From Bog-532 sp963830385 (lineage in GTDB: Bacteria; Actinomycetota; Actinomycetes; Streptosporangiales; Streptosporangiaceae): DNA of 64,000 nucleotides. The stretch spans positions 124,001 to 188,000 of the forward strand of contig CAWHMD010000005.1 of the NCBI GenBank assembly GCA_963830385.1. Direction: 5' to 3'. The translations under genes were made by a program, and so were the position numbers. Within the stretch, counting starts at the first letter, position 1, and each line of letters begins with the position of its first letter. Shown piece after piece: positions 43,449-52,397 of the stretch. Under the pieces are notes generated by a model. That model did no database searches. It saw nothing but the letters and a program-made list of their open reading frames with translations, and was not told the origin of the DNA.

Positions 43449-43466
43449 TGCAAAGATATCTTTGCA
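43449..43466. promoter_or_regulatory. Perfect 18-bp operator at the ArsR-regulator start
   Basis: TGCAAAGATATCTTTGCA is a perfect palindrome 3 bp upstream of the regulator ATG. Transcription start must overlap it, so the message is probably leaderless and strongly autorepressed. It could equally serve divergent transcription toward the phosphatase gene. Confidence 0.8.
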
Positions 43467-43781
43467 AAGACTTATTTGGAATGGGATTGGCGCATCCCGG
43501 AGGGGGTGAGCCGGTACCGGAGCGGGAACCGGAGTACGGCAGGTGCTGGCCGGTCACGGGAGATGAATGTCGCTTGTCCGGGATGTGGTGTCTGTGCCAG
43601 AGTCGCCCGGAAGCAACGGGAGTAAACAGCGTCAATGCATGTCAGGAGGCCTGCGTGACCACATCACCCGCCGAAAGCCCCGCCCGCGAACGAAGCCGCT
43701 TCCGTCGAGCAGCAGGCGGCCAAGGTCAAGGCCGAAGACGCCTACACCCCGGTCAACGGCAACACCGAGCAGAACGTCAAC

Positions 43782-44438
43782 GTGCTCGAGGATCAGATCG
43801 AGCACTACTACGGCTCGGCCAGCGTCACCTATCCGGTCGTCGGCAAGGTCACCATCCCGGCCAGCGACAGCAACTACGCCGAGCAGATGAAGCAGATCGT
43901 CGGGCAGGCCGAGACCTACCTGGCCTGGGCCGCCCACCAGCACGACGGCAAGGGCAAGCCCGCGGTGGTCTTCGACATCGACGACACCCTGCTCAACACC
44001 TACGACTACACGCTGTCCGAGCAGTTCGGTTACACCTCGGCGTCCAACGCGATCTGGGTCAATGCCGCCGCGTTCCCGGCTGTGTTCTACATGCCGCAGC
44101 TGGTCAGCTTCGCCCAGAGCCACGGGTACGCGGTGTTCGACATCACCGGCCGGCCTCAGTCCCAGACCGACGCCACCGTCAAGGACCTGACCAGCGCCAG
44201 CTATGCGGCCCCAGCCGCCGGGCACCTGTTCCTCAAGCCCGCCACCGCGCCGTCCTACCTGGACTGCGCCAACCCGGCGGCCTGCACGACCATCGAGTAC
44301 AAGTCCGGCACCCGCAAGTACATCTCCAGCCAGGGCTACTCGATCGTGGCCGACTTCGGTGACCAGTACAGCGATCTGCTCGGCGGGGACGCCGGACACC
44401 AGGTCAAGCTGCCAAACCCGATGTACTACATCCCCTGA
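43782..44438 (+). CDS. HAD-superfamily acid phosphatase (class B-like) with damaged 5' end
   Basis: The catalytic domain is intact: VVFDIDDTLLNTYDY with both nucleophile Asp residues, ITGRPQSQ, a Lys in TRKYISSQ, and DFGDQYSDLLGGD. Related enzymes are secreted phosphomonoesterases. The matching frame is open back to 43659 (text ANEAASVEQQAAKVKAED) but contains no signal peptide and no ATG; the first usable start is GTG 43782, inside the domain. A good RBS (AGGAGG, 43644-43649) precedes GTG 43655 in a different frame, which reads MTTSPAESPARERSRFRRAA. A deletion of the hydrophobic core plus a frame change is likely, so the gene may be inactive. Confidence 0.7.
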   Translation: MLEDQIEHYYGSASVTYPVVGKVTIPASDSNYAEQMKQIVGQAETYLAWAAHQHDGKGKPAVVFDIDDTLLNTYDYTLSEQFGYTSASNAIWVNAAAFPAVFYMPQLVSFAQSHGYAVFDITGRPQSQTDATVKDLTSASYAAPAAGHLFLKPATAPSYLDCANPAACTTIEYKSGTRKYISSQGYSIVADFGDQYSDLLGGDAGHQVKLPNPMYYIP

Positions 44439-44489
44439 TCCAGCGGAGGCGGGCGCGGCACGCTGGGCGGTCACCAGCCGCGCCCGCCG

Positions 44490-45014
44490 TTAGTCGTCGA
44501 TGGCGTTAGCGTCGTTGACCGCAACCGATTCGACGTCATCGATCTCGGACAGGACGGCCGCCAGCTCGTTAACGGGGGTTCTGCCGTGCACGCGCAGCAG
44601 GACCTCCACCCGTGGCTGCCGGTCCCAGTCGCCGCCGTCCGGGTCGCCATGGCCGAGCAGGCCGGTCGAGATTCCGTCCACCGTGAAGCCGCGGGTGGTC
44701 GCCGCCTCCAGCAGGCGGCGCAGTACGCCGCGGCCGTCGAGGTAGCGGATCCGCAGCGCCGAGACGGCGGTGGCCGAGCGTGGCAGGTGCCTGGTCATCC
44801 AGGGGAAGGCCGCCGCCACGACGATCAGGTAGGCGGCCGTGGTCTCGGCGGCCAGCACGGGCAGGCCCGCACCGGCAGCAGCGCCGACCGCGGCGGTGAC
44901 CCAGATCCCCGCCGCGGTGGTCAGGCCGCGCACCGAGTCGCGGCGGACGAAGATCAGCCCGGCGCCCAGGAACCCGCCGTGTTGCCGATGCCCTGCGATC
45001 TTGTCTGGCCATGT
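44490..45014 (-). pseudogene. MgtC/SapB-family membrane protein fragment (N-terminus lost)
   Basis: The frame is open from 45014 to the stop at 44490. Recognisable homology begins at GGFLGAGLIFVRRDSVRGLT (about 44978), and continues through AAGIWVTAAVGAAAGAG and a C-terminal ACT-like domain (PRVEVLLRVHGRTP). The first helices and the conserved GLRTH region, about 75 residues, are missing and no start codon precedes the homology. A GTG inside RRDSVRGL could start a 147-residue product. Intact MgtC proteins are inner-membrane factors for growth at low Mg2+; this copy is probably inactive. Confidence 0.7.
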
Positions 45015-45063
45015 TCACCGGGCCGCCGGGTGACCGGCGGGGCGTGCCACGTAACATGGCTCG

Positions 45064-45711
45064 ATGGTCACACGGGGCTGCGCGCAGTGCGGAACGGTGT
45101 TCACGCCGCGGCGTGAGCACGCTCGCTTCTGTTCGCCCGAGTGCCGGGTCAGCTGGAACCGTGATCACCTGACCGACGCGGCCGCCGAAGAACGTGCGCT
45201 GGAGTGGTCGCTAACCGGCATGCGGCACGTGATGGAGCGGCTGGTCGTTGACCATCCGGCCGACGAGCCGGCCGCGTTCGGCGCGGTCGCCGAGGCGGTG
45301 TGGTGGGTCACGATCATCGATGCCCGGATGATCCGCCAGTACATGGACATCTACGACGCGGTCCTGGCTGGCCAGGTCCAGGATCAGCAGCCCATGGTCG
45401 AAGGCACGCTGGCCGGGCTCCGGTTCGTCCGTAACCAGCTCGGCGAGGACACGCCCAGGCCCGGTTTCATCGACCCGCCCGCCGCCGGCAGCCGTGATGC
45501 GGTGACCGCTGCCTGGCGGTGGAGGCACCGGCCGGAGCCGGCACTGGCGGAGCTGCCCGCCCACGGGCAGCCGTGGGAGATGACCCGCTACCAGGCCTAT
45601 GAACACTGGCTGGCGGGCGAGAGCGTCAGCCTGGTCTTCCATCGCGCCGCCAGCTTCCTGAACCTGGCCGCCAGCCGCGCCACCGCCGACGCGCTGGCCA
45701 GCCTGCAATAA
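45064..45711 (+). CDS. Conserved hypothetical protein with N-terminal zinc-ribbon-like motif
   Basis: A 215-residue protein that begins with a Cys4 motif: CAQC (residues 6-9), then FTPRREHARFCSPECR with the second pair. The rest is helical (ALEWSLTGMRHVMERLVVDH, MIRQYMDIYDAVLAGQ, HGQPWEMTRYQAYEHWL). Similar proteins are frequent in Streptosporangiales and relatives, often in several copies, and have no known function. The metal motif suggests nucleic-acid or protein binding. ATG 45064 is the only sensible start. Confidence 0.75.
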   Translation: MVTRGCAQCGTVFTPRREHARFCSPECRVSWNRDHLTDAAAEERALEWSLTGMRHVMERLVVDHPADEPAAFGAVAEAVWWVTIIDARMIRQYMDIYDAVLAGQVQDQQPMVEGTLAGLRFVRNQLGEDTPRPGFIDPPAAGSRDAVTAAWRWRHRPEPALAELPAHGQPWEMTRYQAYEHWLAGESVSLVFHRAASFLNLAASRATADALASLQ

Positions 45712-45780
45712 CCGGCCGCTCGTAGTACCGCGCCACCAGGGTGATGAGGGCTCGGAAGCGCTCCAGGACGTGCGGCCGCG

Positions 45781-47163
45781 TCACTGAGCCCGGATCTGCT
45801 CCGCCGCGTCGCGAACGACCTGCTCGGCCGTGGCGATGACGTTGGCCTCGCCAGAGATGTCCTCCAGGCTGCGGCCGGCCGGCTCGGGCAGGACCAGGGT
45901 CAGCAGCGCGCCGAGGGCGGAGATCCCGGCGGTCAGCAGCAGGGTGCCGCGCAGCCCGAGCGAGTGCTGCAGGATCGGAAACAGGAACACTCCGATGAAC
46001 GCGCCGAGTTTGCCGACGCCAGCCGCGATGCCGTGGCCGGTGGCGCGGACCGAAGTGGGGAACAGCTCGCCTGGCAACACGAACGTGGTGACGTTGGGGC
46101 CGAACTCGGTGAAGAAGTAGCTGATCCCGTAGGCCAGCAGGAACGGGACGACCGCGGTGGTCATGCCCGGCACCAGGCCGATCACGGCGAAGCAGGCGCC
46201 CATCATGACGAAGCCGAGGAGCTGGAGCCGGCGGTGCCCGAACCGGTCCATCTTGACGATGGCCAGGATGTAGCCGGGCACCGCGGCCACGACAAAGATC
46301 GCGAGCTGGATGGCGATGGTGGTGGTCTGCGACGCGTGCGGGGTGATGAGCGCGATGATCTGCGGGGTGGAGATCGTGTTGCCGTAGTAGGCGTAGTCGA
46401 GCAGGAACCAGCAGCCCGCCGTCCCCGCCAGCAGCACCAGCAGCTTGCGGCTGGCCAGGAACGCCCGCAGGCCGGCCGCCGGGGCCGGTGCCTGTGTGCT
46501 CGTGGCTAGCTGCGGCTGGCTGGCTGCCGTGGCCTGGAAGCGGGGCGGCTCGGGCATCTTGCGGCGCAGCCAGACCGCGGCCGCCGCCGGGATCGCACCG
46601 ATGCCCAGCAGGATCCGCCAGGTCGCCGCCGGCCCGGCGCCCCCGCCCAGCAGAGCCAGGGCGAGGAGCGGGCCGACGACCAGGCCGACGGCCTGGGCGG
46701 AGAAGACCAGCCCGACCATCCGGCCACGGTTGCGGTGATCGGCGTACTCGCTCATCAGCACGGCGCTGACTGGGTAGTCGCCGCCCACCCCGAAGCCGAG
46801 CAGGAACCGGAACGCGACCAGCACCGTCAGCGACGGGGCCAGCGCCGAACCGATCGCCGCGATGACCATCAGCGCGGCCGACATCCAGTAGACCCGGGTG
46901 CGGCCGATCGTGTCAGCGATCCGGCCGAAGAACAGCGCACCGAGGAAGGCCGCCCCCAGCATGACCGCGTTGAGCAGGGCAAGCTGGCTCGTATCCAGGT
47001 GCCATTCGGACTTCAGCAGCGTGGACACGATGCCGATGACGAACAGGTCGTAGGCGTCGGTGAAAAAGCCCATCCCGGAGACCAGCAACGCGCGTTTGCG
47101 CAGCTTCTGCTGGGCGCTCTCGTTCGCCGGGCCGGTCAGGGCGGGAGTCCGCGATTCGGACAC
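45781..47163 (-). CDS. MFS transporter, PHS (phosphate:H+ symporter)-like
   Basis: A 460-residue protein with 12 predicted helices. GMGFFTDAYDLFVIGIVSTL, GRIADTIGRTRVYW (motif A) and GFGVGGDYPVSAVLMSEYAD are close to the phosphate:H+ symporter branch of the MFS, including the conserved GGDYP motif. The C-terminal half carries TEFGPNVTTFVLPGELFPTS. Import of phosphate or an organic acid is likely. The GTG/ATG upstream region is AT-rich. It is transcribed divergently from the rRNA methyltransferase. Confidence 0.88.
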   Translation of the reverse strand: MSESRTPALTGPANESAQQKLRKRALLVSGMGFFTDAYDLFVIGIVSTLLKSEWHLDTSQLALLNAVMLGAAFLGALFFGRIADTIGRTRVYWMSAALMVIAAIGSALAPSLTVLVAFRFLLGFGVGGDYPVSAVLMSEYADHRNRGRMVGLVFSAQAVGLVVGPLLALALLGGGAGPAATWRILLGIGAIPAAAAVWLRRKMPEPPRFQATAASQPQLATSTQAPAPAAGLRAFLASRKLLVLLAGTAGCWFLLDYAYYGNTISTPQIIALITPHASQTTTIAIQLAIFVVAAVPGYILAIVKMDRFGHRRLQLLGFVMMGACFAVIGLVPGMTTAVVPFLLAYGISYFFTEFGPNVTTFVLPGELFPTSVRATGHGIAAGVGKLGAFIGVFLFPILQHSLGLRGTLLLTAGISALGALLTLVLPEPAGRSLEDISGEANVIATAEQVVRDAAEQIRAQ

Positions 47164-47429
47164 TGGCGATCCTGTTCATCTTTGTAAGCCTGACGGTCAC
47201 GACAGCGACTGGCAGGCAGCCTCTAATCCCCTGTAATACGGAAATTACGCAGGCCACGCGACCGGCCGCCGACTTGCAGATGAACGGAAAGTGAACGGGA
47301 AAGCTCTTTCCGGCGAAGCTGCCCCCCCCCAGCGGTGCGGAGCCTAGCGACAGCGTTGGCGCCATCGGCCGGGCGGCCACGGGTACGGTGGCGCCATCCA
47401 TCCGGTGCGCTGGGGCGGGAGGCAGAGTG

Positions 47430-48293
47430 GTGAGGGCGTTGCGGGTGAGCAGCCGGAACGCACGGTTCCAGGAGTGGCAGGCGCTGCTCGGGAACCGGCG
47501 CAAGCGGCGGCAGGCGCACGCTTTCGTGGTGCAGGGGGTCCGGCCGATCACGCTGGCGCTGGAGCACGGGTGGCCGGTCCGGGCGCTGGTCTACGACGCG
47601 GACCGGCGGCTGTCGCAGTGGGCGAGTTCGGTGCTGGAGTCGCCCGCGGCGGCCGGGGCGGAGCGGGTGGCGATGGCCGCCGGACTGATCCGCGAGCTCG
47701 GCGAGAAGGACGAGGACGCGCCGGAGCTGATCGCGGTGGTGGCGATGCCGGACGACGACTTCGGGCGGATCGACGCGCGGGCGGGTTTCCTGGGGGTGGC
47801 GTTCGACCGGCCGGGCAGCCCGGGCAACATCGGGACGGTGGTGCGGTCGGCCGACGCGTTCGGGGCCACCGGGCTGATCGTGACCGGGCACGGCGCGGAC
47901 CCGTACGACCCGCGGGCGGTCCGGGCCAGCACCGGATCGCTGTTCGCGGTGCCGGTGGTGCGGGCCGAGGGACCGGCCGCGGTGCTGGAGTGGGTGACCG
48001 CCCGGCGCCGGGCGGGGGTGCCGCTCACGGTGCTGGGGACCGACGAGCACGGCCCGGTCGAGGTGGCCGGGCACGATCTGACCGGGCCGACGCTGGTGGT
48101 GATCGGGAACGAGACCAGCGGGCTGAGCGAGGCCTGGCGGGAAGCCTGCGACGTCATCGCGCGGATCCCGATCAGCGGGTCGGCCAGCTCACTGAACGCG
48201 GCCAGCGCCGCCACCGTGCTGCTGTACGAGGCCGCCCGGCAGCGGGCCGGCGTCAAGACCCGGTCCGGAATACCGGAGGCTCCTCCGGGTTAG
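47430..48293 (+). CDS. SpoU/TrmH-family RNA 2'-O-methyltransferase
   Basis: A 287-residue SPOUT methyltransferase that transfers a methyl group from SAM to a ribose 2'-OH in rRNA or tRNA. The N-terminal RNA-binding part (RNARFQEWQALLGNRRKRRQ) is followed by motif 1 GSPGNIGTVVRSADAFGATG, motif 2 VVIGNETSGLSEA and motif 3 IPISGSASSLNAASAATVLL, all conserved. GTG 47430 is preferred (GGGAGG about 7 nt upstream); GTG 47427 is possible. Several actinobacterial homologues confer resistance or act on 23S rRNA; the target is unknown. Confidence 0.9.
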   Translation: MRALRVSSRNARFQEWQALLGNRRKRRQAHAFVVQGVRPITLALEHGWPVRALVYDADRRLSQWASSVLESPAAAGAERVAMAAGLIRELGEKDEDAPELIAVVAMPDDDFGRIDARAGFLGVAFDRPGSPGNIGTVVRSADAFGATGLIVTGHGADPYDPRAVRASTGSLFAVPVVRAEGPAAVLEWVTARRRAGVPLTVLGTDEHGPVEVAGHDLTGPTLVVIGNETSGLSEAWREACDVIARIPISGSASSLNAASAATVLLYEAARQRAGVKTRSGIPEAPPG

Positions 48294-48339
48294 TACCCAG
48301 CGGACAGTCATCAACGACATCGACACCGGGAGGGACTTC

Positions 48340-49164
48340 ATGACCCAGAAGACCTGGTTCATTACCGGTACTTCGCGCGGTTTCGGGCGCGAGTGGGCGA
48401 TCGCGGCGCTGGAGCGCGGCGACACGGTGGCCGCGACCGCGCGGGACACCGCCACCCTGGACGACCTGGTCGCCAAGTACGGCGACGCGCTGCTGCCGAT
48501 CAAGCTGGATGTCACCGACCGCGCCGCTGACTTCGCCGCGGTCAAGCAGGCCCAGGAGTATCTGGGACGGCTGGACATCGTCATCAACAACGCCGGTTAC
48601 GGCCACTTCGGCATGGTCGAGGAGCTGAGCGAGGCCGACATCCGCGACCAGCTGGAGACCAACCTGCTCGGCGCGCTGTGGATCACCCAGGCCGCGCTGC
48701 CGTACCTGCGGGAGCAGGGCAGCGGGCACATCCTGCAGGTCTCGTCGATCGGCGGTGTGTCGGCGTTCCCGAACGTCGGCGCCTACCACGCGTCCAAGTG
48801 GGGGCTCGAAGGCTTCAGCCAGGCCCTGGCCCAGGAAGTGAAGCCGTTCGGCATCAACATCACCTTGATCGAGCCGGGCGGTTACGACACCGACTGGGCC
48901 GGCCCGTCGTCCAGGCACTCGGCCGCGCTGCCCGCCTACGACAAGGTCAAGGAGCTGGCGGCCGAGCAGCGGGCCAAGCGGGTGGCCGCGCCGGGCGTGC
49001 CGTCGGCGACCCGGGAGGCGATCCTGCGCATCGTCGACGCCGAGGTCCCGCCGCTGCGGGTGTTCCTGGGTGAGCAGCCGCTGGGCATCGCCACCGCCGA
49101 CTACGAGTCCCGGCTGGCGACCTGGCGTGAGTGGCAGCCGGTCTCGGCAGCGGCCCAGGGCTAA
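48340..49164 (+). CDS. Short-chain dehydrogenase/reductase
   Basis: A 274-residue SDR. The coenzyme motif FITGTSRGFGREWA is at residues 6-19, NNAGYG follows, and the active-site Ser, Tyr and Lys appear in VSSIGGVSAFPNVGAYHASKWG. Residues after the TGxxxGxG motif favour NAD(P)H without a clear preference. It belongs to the broad classical SDR group often annotated as oxidoreductase of unknown substrate. ATG 48340 has GGGAGG upstream. It starts 46 bp after the methyltransferase and may be co-transcribed. Confidence 0.88.
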   Translation: MTQKTWFITGTSRGFGREWAIAALERGDTVAATARDTATLDDLVAKYGDALLPIKLDVTDRAADFAAVKQAQEYLGRLDIVINNAGYGHFGMVEELSEADIRDQLETNLLGALWITQAALPYLREQGSGHILQVSSIGGVSAFPNVGAYHASKWGLEGFSQALAQEVKPFGINITLIEPGGYDTDWAGPSSRHSAALPAYDKVKELAAEQRAKRVAAPGVPSATREAILRIVDAEVPPLRVFLGEQPLGIATADYESRLATWREWQPVSAAAQG

Positions 49165-49202
49165 CAGCAGGCTGTCCACCGTGGGTGGCGATCGGCTTGC
49201 GG

Positions 49203-49844
49203 TTAGGCGGGGGCAGGCTGCCCGGGGAGACTGGGCGCAGGGGCCAGCAGGCTGCGGGCGAGGCGGCTGTGCAGGGTCAGCAGCCGCGGCCCCGACCAGA
49301 GGCCGATCGCGACGGACGCGACGCCGAGGGGCACCGACAGCCAGGCCGTGGTGGCGCTGGTGACGTGGATGAAGGCGTACCAGTTGCTTCCGCCGGCGTG
49401 CGTGATGGGGGCCCACACGGCGGGCATCACGACCCCGAACAGCCCCCAGGCGATCAGGGCGACCGGAGCCAGGGTGAGCAGCCAGCCCGCCAGGCAGTCC
49501 ACGGTCATCCACAGCAGATCCCGCCAGGTGGCCGGGTCGCTCAGCAGCCAGGCGAGACGCCGCCACAGGCTGGGCCGGGCCGCTTCGCCCCAGGGTTGCG
49601 GCCGGTAGGGGACCGCGATGGGCACCCCGGACCATTCCCCGGCCCGGCGCCTGATCCGGCCGGTCAGCCCCCGGCCGACCAGCACGATCGCGGGGACCAT
49701 GAGCAGGCCGAAGCCCAGTCCGGCCAGGGTCACCCCGACGGCCAGGACGACCAGCACTCCCGCCTCGGCCAGGATCAGGCCGGTCAGCGCGACGCCGCGG
49801 CCGGCCGCGGCCAGGCCGTCGCGGAGCTTTGACTCTCTGGTCAT
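49203..49844 (-). CDS. Free-standing sensor-domain membrane protein
   Basis: A 213-residue membrane protein that looks like the N-terminal sensor domain of actinobacterial NarL-type histidine kinases, without the kinase part. It has four hydrophobic segments: LTGLILAEAGVLVVLAVGVT, LGFGLLMVPAIVLVGRGLTG, WLLTLAPVALIAWGLFGVV and TTAWLSVPLGVASVAIGLW. PATWRDLLWMTVDC is a familiar motif of this fold. It ends LHSRLARSLLAP, where a kinase would start, then stops. ATG 49844 has GGAGA seven bases upstream. Function unknown. Confidence 0.75.
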   Translation of the reverse strand: MTRESKLRDGLAAAGRGVALTGLILAEAGVLVVLAVGVTLAGLGFGLLMVPAIVLVGRGLTGRIRRRAGEWSGVPIAVPYRPQPWGEAARPSLWRRLAWLLSDPATWRDLLWMTVDCLAGWLLTLAPVALIAWGLFGVVMPAVWAPITHAGGSNWYAFIHVTSATTAWLSVPLGVASVAIGLWSGPRLLTLHSRLARSLLAPAPSLPGQPAPA

Positions 49845-49944
49845 CGGTTTCTCCCCTTCTGCTTGCGTCTCGCCAGCGAGTCTGCCGTCCGGGCGGCCCG
49901 GGCACAGTGGGGGTAACTCCCGAATAGGTAGGGTCGGTGGTGTC

Positions 49945-51120
49945 ATGACCACGGTGACCGAGCTCGACCTGCCGGCGTTCGACTACACCGCGCCGGACTT
50001 CTCCGCCGACCGCTACCACGGCCAGCTGGCGCAGGTCCGCGCCCAGGGCTGGCTGGCCCGCTCACCCCTGGCCTACCTGGTGCTGGACCGTGAAGCCGGG
50101 GAGTTCTTCCTGCGCTCGCGGGCGGCGGCGTTCCCCGGCCGTCAGATCGCCGAGTTCTTCGGGATCACCTCCGGCCCGCTGTGGGACCACATCAACACCA
50201 ACATCCTCAACCTGACCGGGATCCAGCACCGGCGGCTGCGGGCGCTGGTCGGGCCGGCGTTCACGCCACGGGCGGCGGACCGCTGGCGGCCGGTCATGCG
50301 GGACCTGCTGGCCGGCCTGTGGGACGAGCAGAGGGGCGACGGCCCGGCCGGCGGTCGCTGTGAGTTCATGGCCGCGGTCGCCCGGCCCTACCCGGCGCTG
50401 ACCATCGCCACCGTGCTGGGCGCGCCGGCCGCGGACGCGCTGCGCCTGCAGCAGTGGTCGAACCTGGTCCAGCGGCAGTTCGACATCGCCGCCCTGCCGA
50501 CCCAGGTGACCGGGATCGAGCAGGCCGTGGCCGAGGTCAGCGCCTACGTGACCGCGCTGCTGGCGGCCGAGGACGACGGGGAGCGGCTCAGCCCGGCCGA
50601 ATGCGTCAACCTGGTGGTGAACGTCCTGGCCGGTGCCATCGACACCACCCAGAGCCAGCTCGGGCACGCGCTACGGCTGTTCGCGGCCCACCCGGAGCAA
50701 TGGGAGGCTCTGGCGGCCGATCCTGCCCTGGTGCCGCGGGCGGTGCAGGAGGTGCTGCGGTTCGAGCCGATCACCCCGTTCACCGCGCGGATCTGCCTGG
50801 AAGACGTCGAGTACCGCGGGGTCGAGTTCCCGGCCGGCACGATCGTGGCGGTGTGCGCCGAGCGGGCCAACCGGGAGGGCAGCGCCGGGGGTGAGGAGTT
50901 CGACATCACCGCCGAGCGGGACGACAGGCTGCTGACGTTCGGGGCGGGCACGCACTTCTGCCTGGGCGCCAACCTGGCCCGCGCCGAACTGGAGGAGGCG
51001 CTGAGGTTCCTGGCGCCGCGGATGCCGGGCCTGGCCCTGGACGGAGACCCGGAGCTGGGCGGGGTGGAGGGGATCTACGGCGTGGACGCGCTGCCGCTGC
51101 GCTGGGCCGGGGCCGCGTGA
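49945..51120 (+). CDS. Cytochrome P450
   Basis: A 391-residue soluble bacterial P450. The I-helix AGAIDTTQSQ carries the acidic-Thr pair, the K-helix has EVLR, and the heme-binding loop FGAGTHFCLG places the proximal Cys at 339. It would insert oxygen into an unknown substrate with electrons from a ferredoxin and reductase, perhaps the reductases at 1 or 2.6 kb. ATG 49945 is chosen because the domain starts there; long in-frame extension upstream crosses the divergent gene. TauE/SafE follows 16 bp later, so both may be in one operon. Confidence 0.92.
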   Translation: MTTVTELDLPAFDYTAPDFSADRYHGQLAQVRAQGWLARSPLAYLVLDREAGEFFLRSRAAAFPGRQIAEFFGITSGPLWDHINTNILNLTGIQHRRLRALVGPAFTPRAADRWRPVMRDLLAGLWDEQRGDGPAGGRCEFMAAVARPYPALTIATVLGAPAADALRLQQWSNLVQRQFDIAALPTQVTGIEQAVAEVSAYVTALLAAEDDGERLSPAECVNLVVNVLAGAIDTTQSQLGHALRLFAAHPEQWEALAADPALVPRAVQEVLRFEPITPFTARICLEDVEYRGVEFPAGTIVAVCAERANREGSAGGEEFDITAERDDRLLTFGAGTHFCLGANLARAELEEALRFLAPRMPGLALDGDPELGGVEGIYGVDALPLRWAGAA

Positions 51121-51136
51121 GGCCCGCTGGGGCCCG

Positions 51137-51889
51137 ATGACCCTCACCGACGCGCTCATCCTGCTGGCCGCGGGGACCGCGGCCGGGATGGCCAGCACCG
51201 TCCTCAGCCTGGCCTCGCTGATCTCCTACCCGGTGCTGCTGGCGCTGGGCCTGCCGCCGCTGACCGCGAACGTGACCAACACGGTGTCGCTGGTGCTGAC
51301 CGGGGCGGGCTCGACGATCGGCTCGGGACCGGAGCTGACCGGGCAGGGCCCCCGGGTGCGCCGGTTCGGGCTGGTCACCGCGCTGGGCGGGGCGACCGGG
51401 GCGGCCATCTTGCTGCTCTCCCCCGCCCGTGACTTCGAGCTGGTCGTCCCGGTGCTGATCGCCGGGGCGGCGGTGCTGCTGCTGATCCAGCCGCGGGTCA
51501 AGAGCCTGTCGGCCCGCCCGGACGGTGAGCGCAGCGTTCCGGCGACCATCGCCCTGTTCCTGGCCGCCGTGTACGTGGGCTACTTCGGCGCGGGCGGCGG
51601 CGTGCTGCTGCTGGCGGTGCTGGGGATGATGGTCGACGAGGCGCTGGCCCGCCTGAACGCGCTCAAGAACGTGGTCAGCGGGCTCGCCAACCTGGTCGCC
51701 GCGCTGGGGTTCGTGCTGTTCGCGCCGGTGCGCTGGCTGTTTGTGCTGCCGCTGGCGGCGGGCTTCCTGATCGGCGGCTGGACCGGCCCCAAACTGGTCC
51801 GGCGGATGCCGCCCGAGGGGCTGCGGGTGGTGGTCGCGCTGGCCGGGATGGCGCTCGCGGTCAAGCTGGGCTGGACCGCCTACCGGTAA
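51137..51889 (+). CDS. TauE/SafE-family sulfite/anion exporter
   Basis: A 250-residue membrane protein with eight hydrophobic segments in two repeats, including LISYPVLLALGLPPLTANVT and YVGYFGAGGGVLLLAVLGMM; the GAGGG turn is characteristic of TauE/SafE. Family members export sulfite, sulfoacetate or other anions. It follows the P450 gene by 16 bp; functional linkage is possible but unproven. Confidence 0.85.
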   Translation: MTLTDALILLAAGTAAGMASTVLSLASLISYPVLLALGLPPLTANVTNTVSLVLTGAGSTIGSGPELTGQGPRVRRFGLVTALGGATGAAILLLSPARDFELVVPVLIAGAAVLLLIQPRVKSLSARPDGERSVPATIALFLAAVYVGYFGAGGGVLLLAVLGMMVDEALARLNALKNVVSGLANLVAALGFVLFAPVRWLFVLPLAAGFLIGGWTGPKLVRRMPPEGLRVVVALAGMALAVKLGWTAYR

Positions 51890-52041
51890 GCGGCAGGCCG
51901 GCCGCGCAAATCCGCCGGCCATCCCTGCGTCATTTGAGCCATTGCCGGTGAGCTTGGCCAATTAAAATAGATCCCATATGAGATTGCGTAGGTCTATGCT
52001 ATCCAGATCAGTAATGCGAGGCGTTTTACGGGAGATCTGCT

Positions 52042-52281
52042 ATGACCGGGTTAATCGTTATTGACCTGCTCGTGGGAGTCGGCTACTTCTTCTCCCTGCG
52101 GGTTCATCCGCTCAGGCGCTGCCCGGTCTGCAAGGGAACGCCGGGGCGGCACCACGGTGCCGTCTACACCTACGGCTTCCGGCCCTGCCGGGCCTGCGGC
52201 GGCCGGGGGCGCAAAGACCGCCTGGGCACCAAGATCTTTTTCGGCGGCACCGGCGGCACCGGGTCCTGGGGTCAGCGATAA
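52042..52281 (+). CDS. Small membrane protein with DnaJ-like zinc motif
   Basis: A 79-residue protein. A hydrophobic N-terminus (LIVIDLLVGVGYFFSLRV) is followed by two CxxC pairs, CPVC with KGTPGRHH and CRAC with GGRGRKDR. The CxxCxGxG-like spacing resembles the DnaJ zinc-binding centre but only two of the four repeats are present. Such small proteins occur in many actinomycetes with no known role. ATG 52042 has GGGAGA about 9 nt upstream, and an AT-rich promoter-like stretch (51958-52020) lies ahead. Confidence 0.75.
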   Translation: MTGLIVIDLLVGVGYFFSLRVHPLRRCPVCKGTPGRHHGAVYTYGFRPCRACGGRGRKDRLGTKIFFGGTGGTGSWGQR

Positions 52282-52397
52282 GCGAATTTTGAGCGGGTTT
52301 CCGTCCGGCCACCTATTCACCCGGCAGCTATCCCGGGCTCGCGGCCGTGTCCACCTTTTCGGAATTTTCAAAATGACTGACCGTCTGACCGTTATCG

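Noticed and set aside
47321..47336. Run of C residues in the MFS-methyltransferase gap as a possible phase-variable tract
   Set aside because: Only nine C in a non-coding stretch of GC-rich DNA; no frame or promoter spacing clearly depends on it.
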